Assembly (NCBI GenBank): GCA_017883165.1
Contig: JADGOC010000013.1
Span: forward strand, 1 to 44,798
Direction: 5' to 3'
DNA: 44,798 nucleotides
Origin: Acidobacteriota bacterium
GTDB taxonomy: Bacteria > Acidobacteriota > Vicinamibacteria > Vicinamibacterales > CAVVIG01
Within the stretch, counting starts at the first letter, position 1. Each line of letters opens with the position of its first letter. Of this stretch, positions 14,813 to 23,693 are shown one piece after another. The notes under the pieces are model-generated. The model had not been told where the DNA came from and did not search any database. It was given only the letters and a program-made list of their open reading frames with translations. Position numbers and translations under genes: made by a program.

Positions 14813-17502
14813 TGGTGGCTGGTGGCTGGTGGCGCTGAGATCACGCTTCCCTCGATTTTCACGATAACCGATCGCGGCAGCACGCCGCCCAGGCTGCCCG
14901 GGCCCGCCTTGAACGTGCCGTTCTTCACGACGGCGGAGAGATACAGCCGATCGCGCGCGCGCGTCAGCGCGACATAGAGCAGCCGCTTAGTCTCCTCGCG
15001 TTCGCGGGCCGGCGTGTCTTCGTCGGCTTCCGACTCGAAATCGCCAATCGCGACCGACGGCGTGCCTCGTCCGTCGTTCAGCACGCGAATCGGCGCGCGC
15101 GGCCCGCCGGTGCCGCGTCCGATATTGACGACGAAGACGATCGGGAACTCGAGGCCCTTCGAGGCGTGCACCGTCATCAGATTGACGGCGTCGAGCGCGT
15201 CGATGACGGCATTCGATTCGTCGCCGAGCGCGAGCTGTTCCAGGTGGTCGGCGATCCGCGCGAGCGTCGCGTAGCCGCGGTTCTGAATGCGGCGGACGAG
15301 CGCCCGCAGCTTCTTCAGATTCTCGCGCGCCTGCCGGCGCCGCGGGCCGCGTGTCTCAAAGGCATACGCCGTTTCGCGCAGGACCGCGTCGAGCAGTTCC
15401 GCCGGCGTGGCGAGGTCCACCTGCGCGAGCCAGCGCGGCAGCGCCTCGCGGACGCGGGCGAGCACGGCGCGATCCTCGATCTCGAGCGTCTCATCCGCCT
15501 TTGGGGTGTCAACCGCCGTCAGCGCCTGCGCGAGCCTCGGAGCGAGCGAGGCGACCGCCCGATCGGACAGCCGCAGGATGCGTGAACGCATGAACGCCGC
15601 GGCGCGCATGTCTGAGGTCGGCTCGGCCAGGAACCGCAGCAGCGCAATCGCATCCTGAATTTCGTCGGCATCGAAGAAGCCGAGCCCCTTGTAGACGTAG
15701 GTCGAGACGCCGCGGCGATCGAGCGCGGCCTCGTACTCGCGATGGCTGTCGCGCGATCGAAAAAGGACGGCGATGTCGCCGGCCGTCGCCGCGCGGGCGA
15801 TGCCGGTGTTTCGGTCGCCGACGACGGTCGCGGTCGCAAGGAGCCGGACGATTTCATCGGCCACTCGATCGGCGGCTCCTTCGACCGTGTCCGAGGCGAT
15901 GAACCCGACGGCCTCTTGCGGGCCCTGCGGTGGCTCTTCAATCGGAAAGCGATCGCGCCCGTCGTAACGAAACGCGTCCCGCCGCTGGTCGTCGCTCGTC
16001 TTCGCGATCTCGGCGAACAGATCGTTCACGAACGCGAGCAGCGCCGGCGCCGCGCGAAAGCTCACCGAGATGGCGTGGCGGGGCTGGCCGTCCGGACGCA
16101 GCGTCTCGATGAAGTCGGCGGCGTCGCCGAGCACCGCGGACTCGGCGTCACGAAAACCGTAGATCGACTGCTTGCGATCGCCGACGACGAAGATCGACGG
16201 CGGCAGGGCGTCGGCGGCGGCACCGAAGCCTTCACCCCAGCTTTTCACGAGCAGCGACACGAGCTCCCACTGCGCGCGGCTGGTGTCCTGGAACTCGTCG
16301 ACGAGCACGTGGTGATACCTCGCCTCGAGCTTGTAGCGGCTGCGCGAGAACTCCTCCATCTGCCTCAGCAGATCGACCGCGCGCGACAGTACTTCCGAAA
16401 AGTCGAGGACGGCGTGCGCTTCGAGCGTCCGGACGTACTGGCCGGTGGCGATGTGGAACATCCGCCAGACGCCGCGCGACAGGATCGCGTTCAGGTCGCG
16501 CCGGAACGCCTTCACCGCGTCCATGATCGCCGGCGCGATCGCCTCGACGCCGGCGCGATGTTCTTTCCACGCCGCATCGGAGCGGCACTGGTCTTTCTTG
16601 AACTCACTCTGGCCGAATCCTGCCGCCTTTCGCGGCGTGCCGTCCTGCGTCAGAAAGTATCCGCGGATGCGATCGACGAGCATCCGGAACGCCGCCTGCT
16701 GCTCACGTGTGTCGAACGGCGCGTCGTCCGATTCGCAGAGCCGCGCCAGATCGACCGCCAGCATCGCGAAATGCGGATGGCCGAGGGGACCGTCGTCGAG
16801 GAACGTCCGGACGCCGCCGGAGACTCCGAGGAGCAGATCGCGCAGACGCTGGGCGGCGCGCCGGCACGCCGCTGCGGGCGTCAGATCGCGCGGGCCGAAT
16901 TCCAGAAAGTTGCGCAGCACGTCGCGGGCGACGAGCCGGCGATCGAGCAGCGCCGAGAGCCCGGCGCGCAGCCGCCGCTCCCCCAACTGCACGTACACCA
17001 TCGCCACATCGTCGTCTTCTCGCGCGAGATGGCGGCCGATGCGCAGCGCCCGGTCGAGCGCCTCCTCAACCAGACGCGGGATCTCGGTTTCATCCGCGAG
17101 GTCGAACCCGGGATCGACGTCGGCTTCGAGCGGGAATTCGCGGATGAGCGACAGGCAGAAGGCGTCAATGGTCGAGATCGCGATGTCGCCGAGCCGCTCG
17201 CGCAGGTCGCGCCAGCGGGCCGCATCGAGCTGCGAGGTACGGCTCGCTTCGCGCAGGCGCGCGACGATGCGCTGCCGCATTTCGGCCGCGGCCTTCCGCG
17301 TGAACGTGATCGCGAGAATGTTGTCGGGGGCGACGCCCGCGAATAGCAGATTCACATAGCGCTCGACCAGCACGCGGGTCTTCCCCGTGCCGGCCGACGC
17401 CTCGAGGACGACGTTCTCCGCGGGATTGGTCGCGTGACGCCGCGCGTCCGCGTCCGCGAGTGGCCGACCGTCGTCAAATGGCAGGCGCGCGTCAGACGTC
17501 AC
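14809..17502 (-). CDS. addA: AddA-like UvrD/RecB helicase lacking the nuclease domain
   Basis: 897 residues of superfamily 1 helicase: Walker A EASAGTGKT (34-42), Ia FTRKAAAEMR, motif II VDEFQDTS (near 400), FRSRDSHREYE, motif V TVHASKGLEFP (near 780) and motif VI YVALTRARDR (near 850). With AddB it should unwind and resect double-strand breaks for RecA loading. The protein stops about 45 residues after motif VI, so the C-terminal RecB-type nuclease of full AddA (about 1,200 aa) is missing. Its last residues, PPATSHQ, are encoded by a 7-bp tandem repeat. The GTG start overlaps addB by 11 nt. Confidence 0.85.
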   Translation of the reverse strand: MTSDARLPFDDGRPLADADARRHATNPAENVVLEASAGTGKTRVLVERYVNLLFAGVAPDNILAITFTRKAAAEMRQRIVARLREASRTSQLDAARWRDLRERLGDIAISTIDAFCLSLIREFPLEADVDPGFDLADETEIPRLVEEALDRALRIGRHLAREDDDVAMVYVQLGERRLRAGLSALLDRRLVARDVLRNFLEFGPRDLTPAAACRRAAQRLRDLLLGVSGGVRTFLDDGPLGHPHFAMLAVDLARLCESDDAPFDTREQQAAFRMLVDRIRGYFLTQDGTPRKAAGFGQSEFKKDQCRSDAAWKEHRAGVEAIAPAIMDAVKAFRRDLNAILSRGVWRMFHIATGQYVRTLEAHAVLDFSEVLSRAVDLLRQMEEFSRSRYKLEARYHHVLVDEFQDTSRAQWELVSLLVKSWGEGFGAAADALPPSIFVVGDRKQSIYGFRDAESAVLGDAADFIETLRPDGQPRHAISVSFRAAPALLAFVNDLFAEIAKTSDDQRRDAFRYDGRDRFPIEEPPQGPQEAVGFIASDTVEGAADRVADEIVRLLATATVVGDRNTGIARAATAGDIAVLFRSRDSHREYEAALDRRGVSTYVYKGLGFFDADEIQDAIALLRFLAEPTSDMRAAAFMRSRILRLSDRAVASLAPRLAQALTAVDTPKADETLEIEDRAVLARVREALPRWLAQVDLATPAELLDAVLRETAYAFETRGPRRRQARENLKKLRALVRRIQNRGYATLARIADHLEQLALGDESNAVIDALDAVNLMTVHASKGLEFPIVFVVNIGRGTGGPRAPIRVLNDGRGTPSVAIGDFESEADEDTPAREREETKRLLYVALTRARDRLYLSAVVKNGTFKAGPGSLGGVLPRSVIVKIEGSVISAPPATSHQ
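14813..14833 (+). repeat. Three tandem copies of TGGTGGC
   Basis: Perfect 7-bp unit repeated three times, followed by GCTGAGA. It encodes the extreme C-terminus of AddA on the other strand. A matching block with the same right flank lies at 37495-37515. Confidence 0.65.
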
Positions 17503-20443
17503 CGACGTAATCCTTCCGGCACACGGCCGCAAAGCTGCAGAAGCCGCACAGGAACACGTCGGTCGGGGTCGGCGGAAACTCGCCGCGCTCGATGCCGTCG
17601 ACCGCGCCGACGAGCTTCTCCTGCGCGGCCTTGAGGACGTCATCGCGATCCGCACGGGCGGTGAACAACGGGTAGATCCGTTTGGGCCCGCGGAACGCGA
17701 TGTACGCCGCCTCGCCGAGCGTCCAGCTGCGGCCGTTGTGCATCGTCAGCCGCTGCTCGGCGCACACGCCGTAGATCGGCAACTGCAGCGCCCGCGTCTT
17801 GCTCGGCGCCGACGACAGCTTGTAGTCGATCAGCCGGAACGTGCCGTCGGCGAGCAAATCAAGACGATCGGCGATGCCGCGCAGCGCGATGCGGCGTGGG
17901 CCGTCCGGGCCCGCGAGCTCGAACTCCCCGTCGAGCGCGTACTCGAGCAGACGCTCGACGACGTCGACGGGCCGCTCGGCCTCCATTCTGAACACGATCT
18001 CGCCGAGGCCCGCCGCCACTCCAGAGCCGAGCAGGCGCGTGCGTTCGAGCGCCGCTTCTGCCTCGGGCAAACGCGCCAGATGCCCTTCGACAATGTCGGA
18101 AAAGAGGGCGCGCGCAGTGTCGAGATTGTCCGGCGTGATCGCGCGATGGCCGCGTTCCTGCCACGTAGCGAAGAACGTCTGAAACACTTCGTGGATGAAC
18201 CGCCCCTGCTTCTTCGGATCCATCACCTCGTCGTCGTCGGGCTCTTCCTGGAGGCGAAGGACGTACTGCGCGAAGAACTTGAAGGGACAGGCGAGGTACG
18301 TCTCGATGGCGCTGACCGAGAGCCGCCGCGGGCGTTGCGCCCCGGCCTGGCCGTGATAACGCGAGTCGGCCTGCGGCGTGCGCGCCAGCCGCATCGACGC
18401 CCAACCCGCCGCCGGGCCCTCGAGCAGATCGATCGCCGGCGGCTCGAGCGACAGCGCTTCCTCGACAAAGACGCGGGCCGCAGGCGGCGGCTCGACTTCG
18501 GTGACGGCCAGACGCGCGCGGCCGAGATCGTCGACGAGAGACGACGGTTCGACCAGCGCCTCATCGTCGAGCGTGAACGTCGAGAGGGCGACCCGCTGCA
18601 CCGGCGAGCGCACGAGATCGACAAAGGCGGCAGTCGCCGCGCCGCGCCGATCTTTTTCCGACGGCCACCCGAGCGACGCGAGCATGGCGGGCGGATAGAA
18701 AATGTTGCGCCGCGGCCGCTCGGGCCACTCGCCTTCAATCAGCCCGACGATCACCGCTTCGTCGAAATCGCCGTACCGCGCCGCCTGGGCGTCGAGGAGC
18801 TGGAGCCCGGCATCACCGGACTCGGGCACGAACGTTTCGTCCTCGATCCAGCGCCGGACGTCGGGCGCGATCTCGTCGATGGTCACGTCTCGATCGTCGT
18901 GGTCGGCGTGCGCCGCGGCGAGCGACTCGAGAATGCCGGTGAGGGCCGCCCGCGCGCGAAGCTGACGAGCGGCGGACGCCGCGTCGCCGAGCGTCTCCGG
19001 CCCGCGCACATGCGACGCGAGAAACGACGACAGCCGTGCGAGCTGGGTCGAAGCGGGCGCCGGCTCGAGCAGCGTCTGCAGCGACTCGGCGGCCTCGACG
19101 ACGATGCGCAGCGCCGGCCGCGCCGCTTCGTCGCCGTTCCAGTTACCGGCGAGCGCGCGCAACCGATCACGCTCACCCAGGTATCTCGCATCGCTCAGCC
19201 CGCGGTCGAGCGCGGCGATCGCGTTCGGAGACAGGTCTCCGTCCGGTCCGCGCGCACCTGCCGCCCACTCGAAGTGCGGCGATCGAAGCAGCGCGACCGA
19301 CGCGTCGCGCGTGAATTGCGACGACACGAACTCGATCACGACGTCGAGCGCGGCCGCGAACGGCTCGGCCGCGAGCGGCAGCGCGTCGAAGGTGCGATAC
19401 GGAAGGCCCGCGCTGCCGAATACCTCGCGAGCCAGATATAAGTACGGCAGCGGCCGCTTGAACACGATCGCCGTGCGGTCGAGACGCCCGGGAGCGGCCG
19501 CGGCTTTCATGCGGCGCGCGACGACCACCAGCTCCTCTTCGCGATCGCGGCTCACGAACAGCGGCAGGTCGCCCGATCCAGCCGGCGCGATCAAGGCCGG
19601 CGGCGATGCCGCTCCAGCGGCGCCAATCGCGCGTCCCTCCACTTCCTCGATGCCGGGCAGCCAGTCGTGCACGCGCTGATGCAGGCCGGATGCGAGCAGC
19701 TCTTCGGTGACGACGAGATCGATCGCCTCGAGGCCGGGAAGACGCGTCAGCAGATCGAAGTCCACCGCATACAGGCCGTTCGGATCGGCGATCCAATCGG
19801 CGACGCTGACGATGACGTGCCGAATCGGATCGGGCGCGGCCGTGCGGAGCAGATGTTCGCGCAGCGCGTGCTCGTCCACGTACGCGCGCTCCGACAGTTG
19901 ACGCTCGTAGGCCCGATAGACGGCGGCGAGAAAGCGCGTCTGCCGCAGCATCCGTTCGGCGCCGCGATCGAGATCGGTGTCGCGCGCGAGGTTGTCCGCG
20001 AGGAGCTCCTCGAATCTCGACACGCTCTGGCGCTGCCGCCGCAGCTGATCGTAGAAACGCACGACTTCGGCGACGAGCCCCGGCCGGAGGTGAAACGGCG
20101 CCGGCGCGCCGCCCGCCGCCGCCTCGCCCGCCGCGGCGCGCATCATCACCTCGCGCTCGAACGTCGTCAGACGCCGCGGCGGCGCCGGCAGGCGCGCGTG
20201 GAGCCGATCGTACAGCTGCTCGCGCGTAACAAGGTCTGGAAGAACGGTGTCGCCGACGGCGAACGCGGTGTCTTCCGTCGCGCGGCGCAGCTGGAGCGCG
20301 GCGCCCCGGGTCGGAACGACGACGACCCGCGAGGGTCCGAGCGCGGGGGCGTCCGGCGGTCCAAGCGAGAGGATCGCCACGGCGCGGCGGAAGGCGTGCA
20401 GATCGGCGACGCGAATGAGTCGCGTCCGGCGCGGTGTGATCAC
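17492..20443 (-). CDS. addB: AddB-like PD-(D/E)XK nuclease with an iron-sulfur motif
   Basis: 983 residues. The middle is an inactivated helicase-like region. The C-terminal RecB-type nuclease has GIADRLDLL (near 855) and LIDYKLSS (near 875) providing the catalytic Asp and Lys. Four Cys, one in YLACPFKFF (near 717) and three in CGFCSFAAVC (966-975), reproduce the AddB [4Fe-4S] clasp around the nuclease. Partner of the adjacent AddA in break processing. The GTG start overlaps the preceding stop as GTGA; the frame upstream is a shadow. It appears to carry the only nuclease of the pair. Confidence 0.86.
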   Translation of the reverse strand: MITPRRTRLIRVADLHAFRRAVAILSLGPPDAPALGPSRVVVVPTRGAALQLRRATEDTAFAVGDTVLPDLVTREQLYDRLHARLPAPPRRLTTFEREVMMRAAAGEAAAGGAPAPFHLRPGLVAEVVRFYDQLRRQRQSVSRFEELLADNLARDTDLDRGAERMLRQTRFLAAVYRAYERQLSERAYVDEHALREHLLRTAAPDPIRHVIVSVADWIADPNGLYAVDFDLLTRLPGLEAIDLVVTEELLASGLHQRVHDWLPGIEEVEGRAIGAAGAASPPALIAPAGSGDLPLFVSRDREEELVVVARRMKAAAAPGRLDRTAIVFKRPLPYLYLAREVFGSAGLPYRTFDALPLAAEPFAAALDVVIEFVSSQFTRDASVALLRSPHFEWAAGARGPDGDLSPNAIAALDRGLSDARYLGERDRLRALAGNWNGDEAARPALRIVVEAAESLQTLLEPAPASTQLARLSSFLASHVRGPETLGDAASAARQLRARAALTGILESLAAAHADHDDRDVTIDEIAPDVRRWIEDETFVPESGDAGLQLLDAQAARYGDFDEAVIVGLIEGEWPERPRRNIFYPPAMLASLGWPSEKDRRGAATAAFVDLVRSPVQRVALSTFTLDDEALVEPSSLVDDLGRARLAVTEVEPPPAARVFVEEALSLEPPAIDLLEGPAAGWASMRLARTPQADSRYHGQAGAQRPRRLSVSAIETYLACPFKFFAQYVLRLQEEPDDDEVMDPKKQGRFIHEVFQTFFATWQERGHRAITPDNLDTARALFSDIVEGHLARLPEAEAALERTRLLGSGVAAGLGEIVFRMEAERPVDVVERLLEYALDGEFELAGPDGPRRIALRGIADRLDLLADGTFRLIDYKLSSAPSKTRALQLPIYGVCAEQRLTMHNGRSWTLGEAAYIAFRGPKRIYPLFTARADRDDVLKAAQEKLVGAVDGIERGEFPPTPTDVFLCGFCSFAAVCRKDYVGDV

Positions 20444-21852
20444 CGGAGTACAGGCGGCCGAAAGAGTAACTGCATCTCGCTCTTTGCGCGCGCGCCCAGC
20501 ATGAGGGCGCCGGCGGCCGCGGACGACGCGTCCCAGGCGCGCGCCATGCTGCCCGCGAGCGTCGCCTCGCGCCTGATCTGCACGGCGCTCTCGGCCATCT
20601 GCGCGGCGCTGACGAGCAGCGCATGCGCGCCGCGGAGATCGTCGGGCGGCTCGATCGCCGACGCACGCGTGAGGACCTGCGCGGCGGCGCGGTGCACGGC
20701 GGCCAGCGCTCCGGCGGACGACCCGGCCAGCGCCTTGACGTCCTCGAGCGCCGGCTTCACGCGGGCGAAAAGCGCCAACAGATCCACCGGCGCGCTGATC
20801 GACGCGCGGTACCTGCGGTACGCGGGCGCGCGCATCGCCCAGCGATCGCGCGCCAGACGAAACGCCCGCACGGCGTCCAGCCGCGCCTGCACGGTGGCCA
20901 CGAGCGCGTTGATGTCGTCCGGCCGTCTGTTGCCAAGCGCGGCGTCGCGACGCTGGATGGCGGCGAGCATCTGCTCGAGGCCGCGCACGTCGGCACGGCG
21001 CCCGCGCTGCTGCACCTGCAACAGCATGCGCCTGGAGAGCGTCTGGTATCTCCGGTCGACCTGACGCTCGGCGTCGAGCGCGGCCTTCGCGTCCGCGCGC
21101 GTCGCGCTCACCCAATCCGCCGGCAGCGTCGCCGCGCTTCGATCCAGCGTCCCGAGCGCGGCATCGAGCAGCGCTTCGCGCTCGGCGGCCGATTCGCTGA
21201 TCCGCACCGCCAGCAGCGTTTCCTCGATCGCGTCTTTCGAGGTGGGCGGCGGCAGCATCGGCTCGAGCAGGGACGATTCCCCTGTGTACGCCGACAGGCT
21301 GAGATCGAATTTGCCGGGGGCGCTGGCGGCGCGCAGGTCGGTAATCGCCTCGTCGAGCAGCGTGAGCATCTGCTGCACCTCCGCGGCGCGATAGTTGAAG
21401 TGATTGCGCGGCCACTCGGCCAGCGCCTTGCGCGCGTTCTCGACGAGCGCCAGACGCTTGGCGGCGTTAGGCGCCAGCGCGACTTCGTTGAGCGTGCGCG
21501 TCACGTCGTTCGACACCGCGGCGTAGTCGGCCTCGGCCTGCGTGGCGAAGTAGTGCACCGTTCGGGCGGACTCGGCGTAGCGGTTGGTCCGGACCCAATC
21601 GACGCGATCGGCGGCGATGTTGACGAGATGCAGCGGGGACACGCCGGCCGCGTCCATCGCGCCGACCGGCATGGAAAACACGACGCGGTCGCCGACGCGC
21701 GCGAACTCGCCGTAGCTCACGAGCGTCGTCCCGTCCTTGAAGAACACGCGAAACAGGGTCGCGTCATCGACAACGGGCGCCGCCGCCTCGGAAACGGCCG
21801 GCGCGAGCAGGCACGCGGCGATCAGCACGCCCGCTAACGTGCTTCTTTTCAT
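20440..21852 (-). CDS. Secreted, helix-rich protein of unknown function
   Basis: 470 residues with a signal peptide (KRSTLAGVLIAACLLAPAVSEAAA). A short beta region near 30-80 (FFKDGTTLVSYGEFARVGDRV) looks like a small SH3/PEGA-like fold, and the rest is alanine- and arginine-rich alpha-helix, probably coiled coil. Nothing matches a named family by eye. The ATG at 21852 has TACGCT 9 nt upstream. It sits first in the addB-addA-DUF488 run with a GTGA overlap, which is odd for an exported protein joined to cytoplasmic repair enzymes. Confidence 0.6.
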   Translation of the reverse strand: MKRSTLAGVLIAACLLAPAVSEAAAPVVDDATLFRVFFKDGTTLVSYGEFARVGDRVVFSMPVGAMDAAGVSPLHLVNIAADRVDWVRTNRYAESARTVHYFATQAEADYAAVSNDVTRTLNEVALAPNAAKRLALVENARKALAEWPRNHFNYRAAEVQQMLTLLDEAITDLRAASAPGKFDLSLSAYTGESSLLEPMLPPPTSKDAIEETLLAVRISESAAEREALLDAALGTLDRSAATLPADWVSATRADAKAALDAERQVDRRYQTLSRRMLLQVQQRGRRADVRGLEQMLAAIQRRDAALGNRRPDDINALVATVQARLDAVRAFRLARDRWAMRAPAYRRYRASISAPVDLLALFARVKPALEDVKALAGSSAGALAAVHRAAAQVLTRASAIEPPDDLRGAHALLVSAAQMAESAVQIRREATLAGSMARAWDASSAAAGALMLGARAKSEMQLLFRPPVLR

Positions 21853-22041
21853 GAAGTTTCAAGCGTAGTGTGCCGACTCGAGCCAGTCAAGACAGCGCGA
21901 AAGATCGCGACTGTGGAAAACCTGTTGATGATCGGTGGATTTCCTGTTGAGGGACTGTCGGCGGAAATATTTCCTTCGAACGTTCGCGTCGAGAGAATCT
22001 CTCGCGTCCATCTGTGCGCGCGTTTTCGCGGATCGCTTCGC

Positions 22042-22069
22042 TTGATCGCCGCGCGAAACGCCGTACAAT
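22042..22069 (+). promoter_or_regulatory. Promoter upstream of the small gene at 22109
   Basis: TTGATC (22042-22047) and TACAAT (22064-22069) are 16 bp apart. The predicted transcript starts about 33 nt before the GTG at 22109. The 250-bp region between this gene and the divergent one holds no other gene. Confidence 0.5.
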
Positions 22070-22108
22070 TCAAAGCGTTCCCAAACATCCAGCGCGTTCG
22101 CCAATATT

Positions 22109-22336
22109 GTGACCACGGCCGTCCATCGCTTCGAAGAATCCATTGGTGGACGACCCTATCTCATCGAGGTCGCGGCGGTTTCCCCGGATCGATGGCGTGC
22201 CTACATCGTCAGGATCCCTGGCGTGCCGACCGCGTTGATGCCATTTTACGGGCGCACGCCTGACGAAGCGGCGCACAATCTCAGCGCATGGTTGGCGCGC
22301 GCGCACGCGCAGGCCGCCGGTCCGCGCCCGGTGTAG
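22109..22336 (+). CDS. Small conserved-looking protein, similar to the one at 14129
   Basis: 75 residues: strands FEESIGGRPYLIEVAAV and DRWRAYIVRIPG, then a helix RTPDEAAHNLSAWLARAHA. The strand-strand-helix plan with a W(R)AY motif followed by a DEA helix resembles the 58-residue protein at 14129-14305 and antitoxin-like HicB-type small folds, though no HicA partner is next to it. GTG start; the TACAAT promoter is 39 nt upstream. Only 10 bp before the peptidase gene, so probably co-transcribed with it. Confidence 0.5.
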   Translation: MTTAVHRFEESIGGRPYLIEVAAVSPDRWRAYIVRIPGVPTALMPFYGRTPDEAAHNLSAWLARAHAQAAGPRPV

Positions 22337-22346
22337 ACTGCGAGGC

Positions 22347-23414
22347 ATGAGAGCCTCGGTCGCGGCCGCCATTTTTTCCGTCTTCTTCGCCATCCAGCCG
22401 CCGCAGAATCCGCCGCGGCCCGCCGGTCCCGACACCCCCGCCAGGCCGGGCCAATTCCAGGAGCGTGCGCCCGATTTCGAGCGCATGCTGCAGCAGCAGG
22501 CCGACACCGACAAGACGTGGCGCGCGGCCAGCGAAGGCTTCATGCGGATGGAGAAGATCACCTACCGCAGCAAAATCGGCGATCTCGACATCCCCGCGTT
22601 CGTGTTTCAGCCGCTGCACCAGCGCGGCCCCAAGGGCCATCCCGCCATCGTCTGGGTGCACGAGAACATCCGCGGGCACTTGTACGAGCACTACATCCCC
22701 TACATCCGCGAAGCAACGAGCAAGGGCTACGTCGTGATCGCGCCGGAGTATCGCGGGAGCATCGGCTACGGCAAGGAGTTCTACGACGCGATCGACTACG
22801 GCGGCAGCGAGGTCGACGATGTGGTCACCGCGGTGGACGTGTTGAAGGCGAAGTATCCGCAGGTCGATCCCGCGCGCATCGGCATCATCGGCTGGAGCCA
22901 CGGCGGCATGATCACGCTGCTGTCGATCTTTCGGAACGAGACGATGTTCAAAGCGGCGGTGGCGATGGTGCCGGTGAGCAATCTCTTTCAGCGCCTGGCG
23001 TGGAAGGGGGTCGAGCGGCAGCATCAGGCGATCGATCCGGCGAACCGCTACGGCGGGCTGCCGGCGGAGAAGCACGACATCTACAAGGATCGCTCACCCG
23101 TGTACAACGTCGAGAAGCTGCAGATTCCGTTGCTCGTGCACGTCACAAGGAACGACGAGGACGTGAACATCGAGGAGGACATGCAGATCGTCGACGCGCT
23201 GCGCTCGCGGAAGCCGTTTCTGGCGGAGACCAAGGTCTACGACAACCCGCTCGGCGGCCACACGTTCGACCGGCGCGTGGATCCGAAGACGTGGCAGCCG
23301 GAGAATACGCGCGAGCAGCGCGATTCATGGAACCGCGTGTGGACGTTCCTCGACTGGAATCTGGATCCCTTCCACGACGCGAGCGGCGCGGCGCCGACGA
23401 CGCTCCAGCGTTGA
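22347..23414 (+). CDS. Exported prolyl-oligopeptidase-type (S9) hydrolase
   Basis: 355 residues. N-terminal hydrophobic signal sequence (ASVAAAIFSVFFAIQ) followed by a Pro-rich linker, then an alpha/beta hydrolase with nucleophile Ser184 in GIIGWSHGG, a likely Asp in VTRNDEDVN, and His in GGHTFDR. The absence of a beta-propeller makes it a small S9-like peptidase or esterase acting in the periplasm or outside. ATG 22347 is preceded by TAGACT 7 nt upstream, so it may also be made from a leaderless mRNA. Substrate unknown. Confidence 0.8.
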   Translation: MRASVAAAIFSVFFAIQPPQNPPRPAGPDTPARPGQFQERAPDFERMLQQQADTDKTWRAASEGFMRMEKITYRSKIGDLDIPAFVFQPLHQRGPKGHPAIVWVHENIRGHLYEHYIPYIREATSKGYVVIAPEYRGSIGYGKEFYDAIDYGGSEVDDVVTAVDVLKAKYPQVDPARIGIIGWSHGGMITLLSIFRNETMFKAAVAMVPVSNLFQRLAWKGVERQHQAIDPANRYGGLPAEKHDIYKDRSPVYNVEKLQIPLLVHVTRNDEDVNIEEDMQIVDALRSRKPFLAETKVYDNPLGGHTFDRRVDPKTWQPENTREQRDSWNRVWTFLDWNLDPFHDASGAAPTTLQR

Positions 23415-23440
23415 CCGTCAGCGGCCGGGGCCGCTACAAT
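23411..23440 (+). promoter_or_regulatory. Promoter of tRNA-Ala
   Basis: TTGACC (23411-23416) and TACAAT (23435-23440) with an 18-bp spacer. The -35 overlaps the stop of the peptidase gene, and transcription would begin about 30 nt before the tRNA. Confidence 0.6.
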
Positions 23441-23475
23441 TGATGTTTGCCGATCCTGCCCTGAGCGGCACGTGT

Positions 23476-23551
23476 GGGCCAGTAGCGCAGTTGGGAGCGC
23501 GCATGAATGGCATTCATGAGGTCACCGGTTCGATCCCGGTCTGGTCCACCA
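23476..23551 (+). tRNA. tRNA-Ala, anticodon GGC
   Basis: Complete 76-nt cloverleaf. Acceptor GGGCCAG pairs with CTGGTCC and includes the G3:U70 wobble that identifies alanine tRNAs. D-stem GCGC/GCGC; anticodon stem CATGA/TCATG around loop ATGGCAT (anticodon GGC); T-arm CCGG-TTCGATC-CCGG; 3' CCA is encoded. A consensus-like promoter precedes it. No integrase or duplicated 3' end is seen nearby. Confidence 0.96.
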
Positions 23552-23693
23552 ACTCTCCTTTTCGGCCGCCACTCGTCGCCAAGTCCCTGGCGAAGCATTA
23601 TCGCGACATGGGATATCGTAAAGACCAATAAGAAGCCGAAGATCAGTTATGTGGATGTCCGAAAGGACAAGAAGTGAAGACGCAGGCGGTTGA

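Noticed and set aside
15742-17346. Long plus-strand frame of over 500 codons opposite addA
   Set aside because: Arg/Ala/His-rich translation without motifs, lying wholly antisense to a gene with clear helicase motifs; expected from high GC.
17738-19441. Long plus-strand frame opposite addB
   Set aside because: Low-complexity Arg-rich translation; shadow of addB.
23476-23551. tRNA-Ala as an integration site
   Set aside because: No integrase, no repeated tRNA 3' end and no change in gene style nearby.
23440-23631. A 63-codon frame running through tRNA-Ala
   Set aside because: It overlaps a complete tRNA and has no domain.
23552-23693. Lys-rich reading (KTNKKPKISYVDVRKDKK) after tRNA-Ala
   Set aside because: No start codon or ribosome-binding site; possibly a decayed remnant, but not supportable as a gene.
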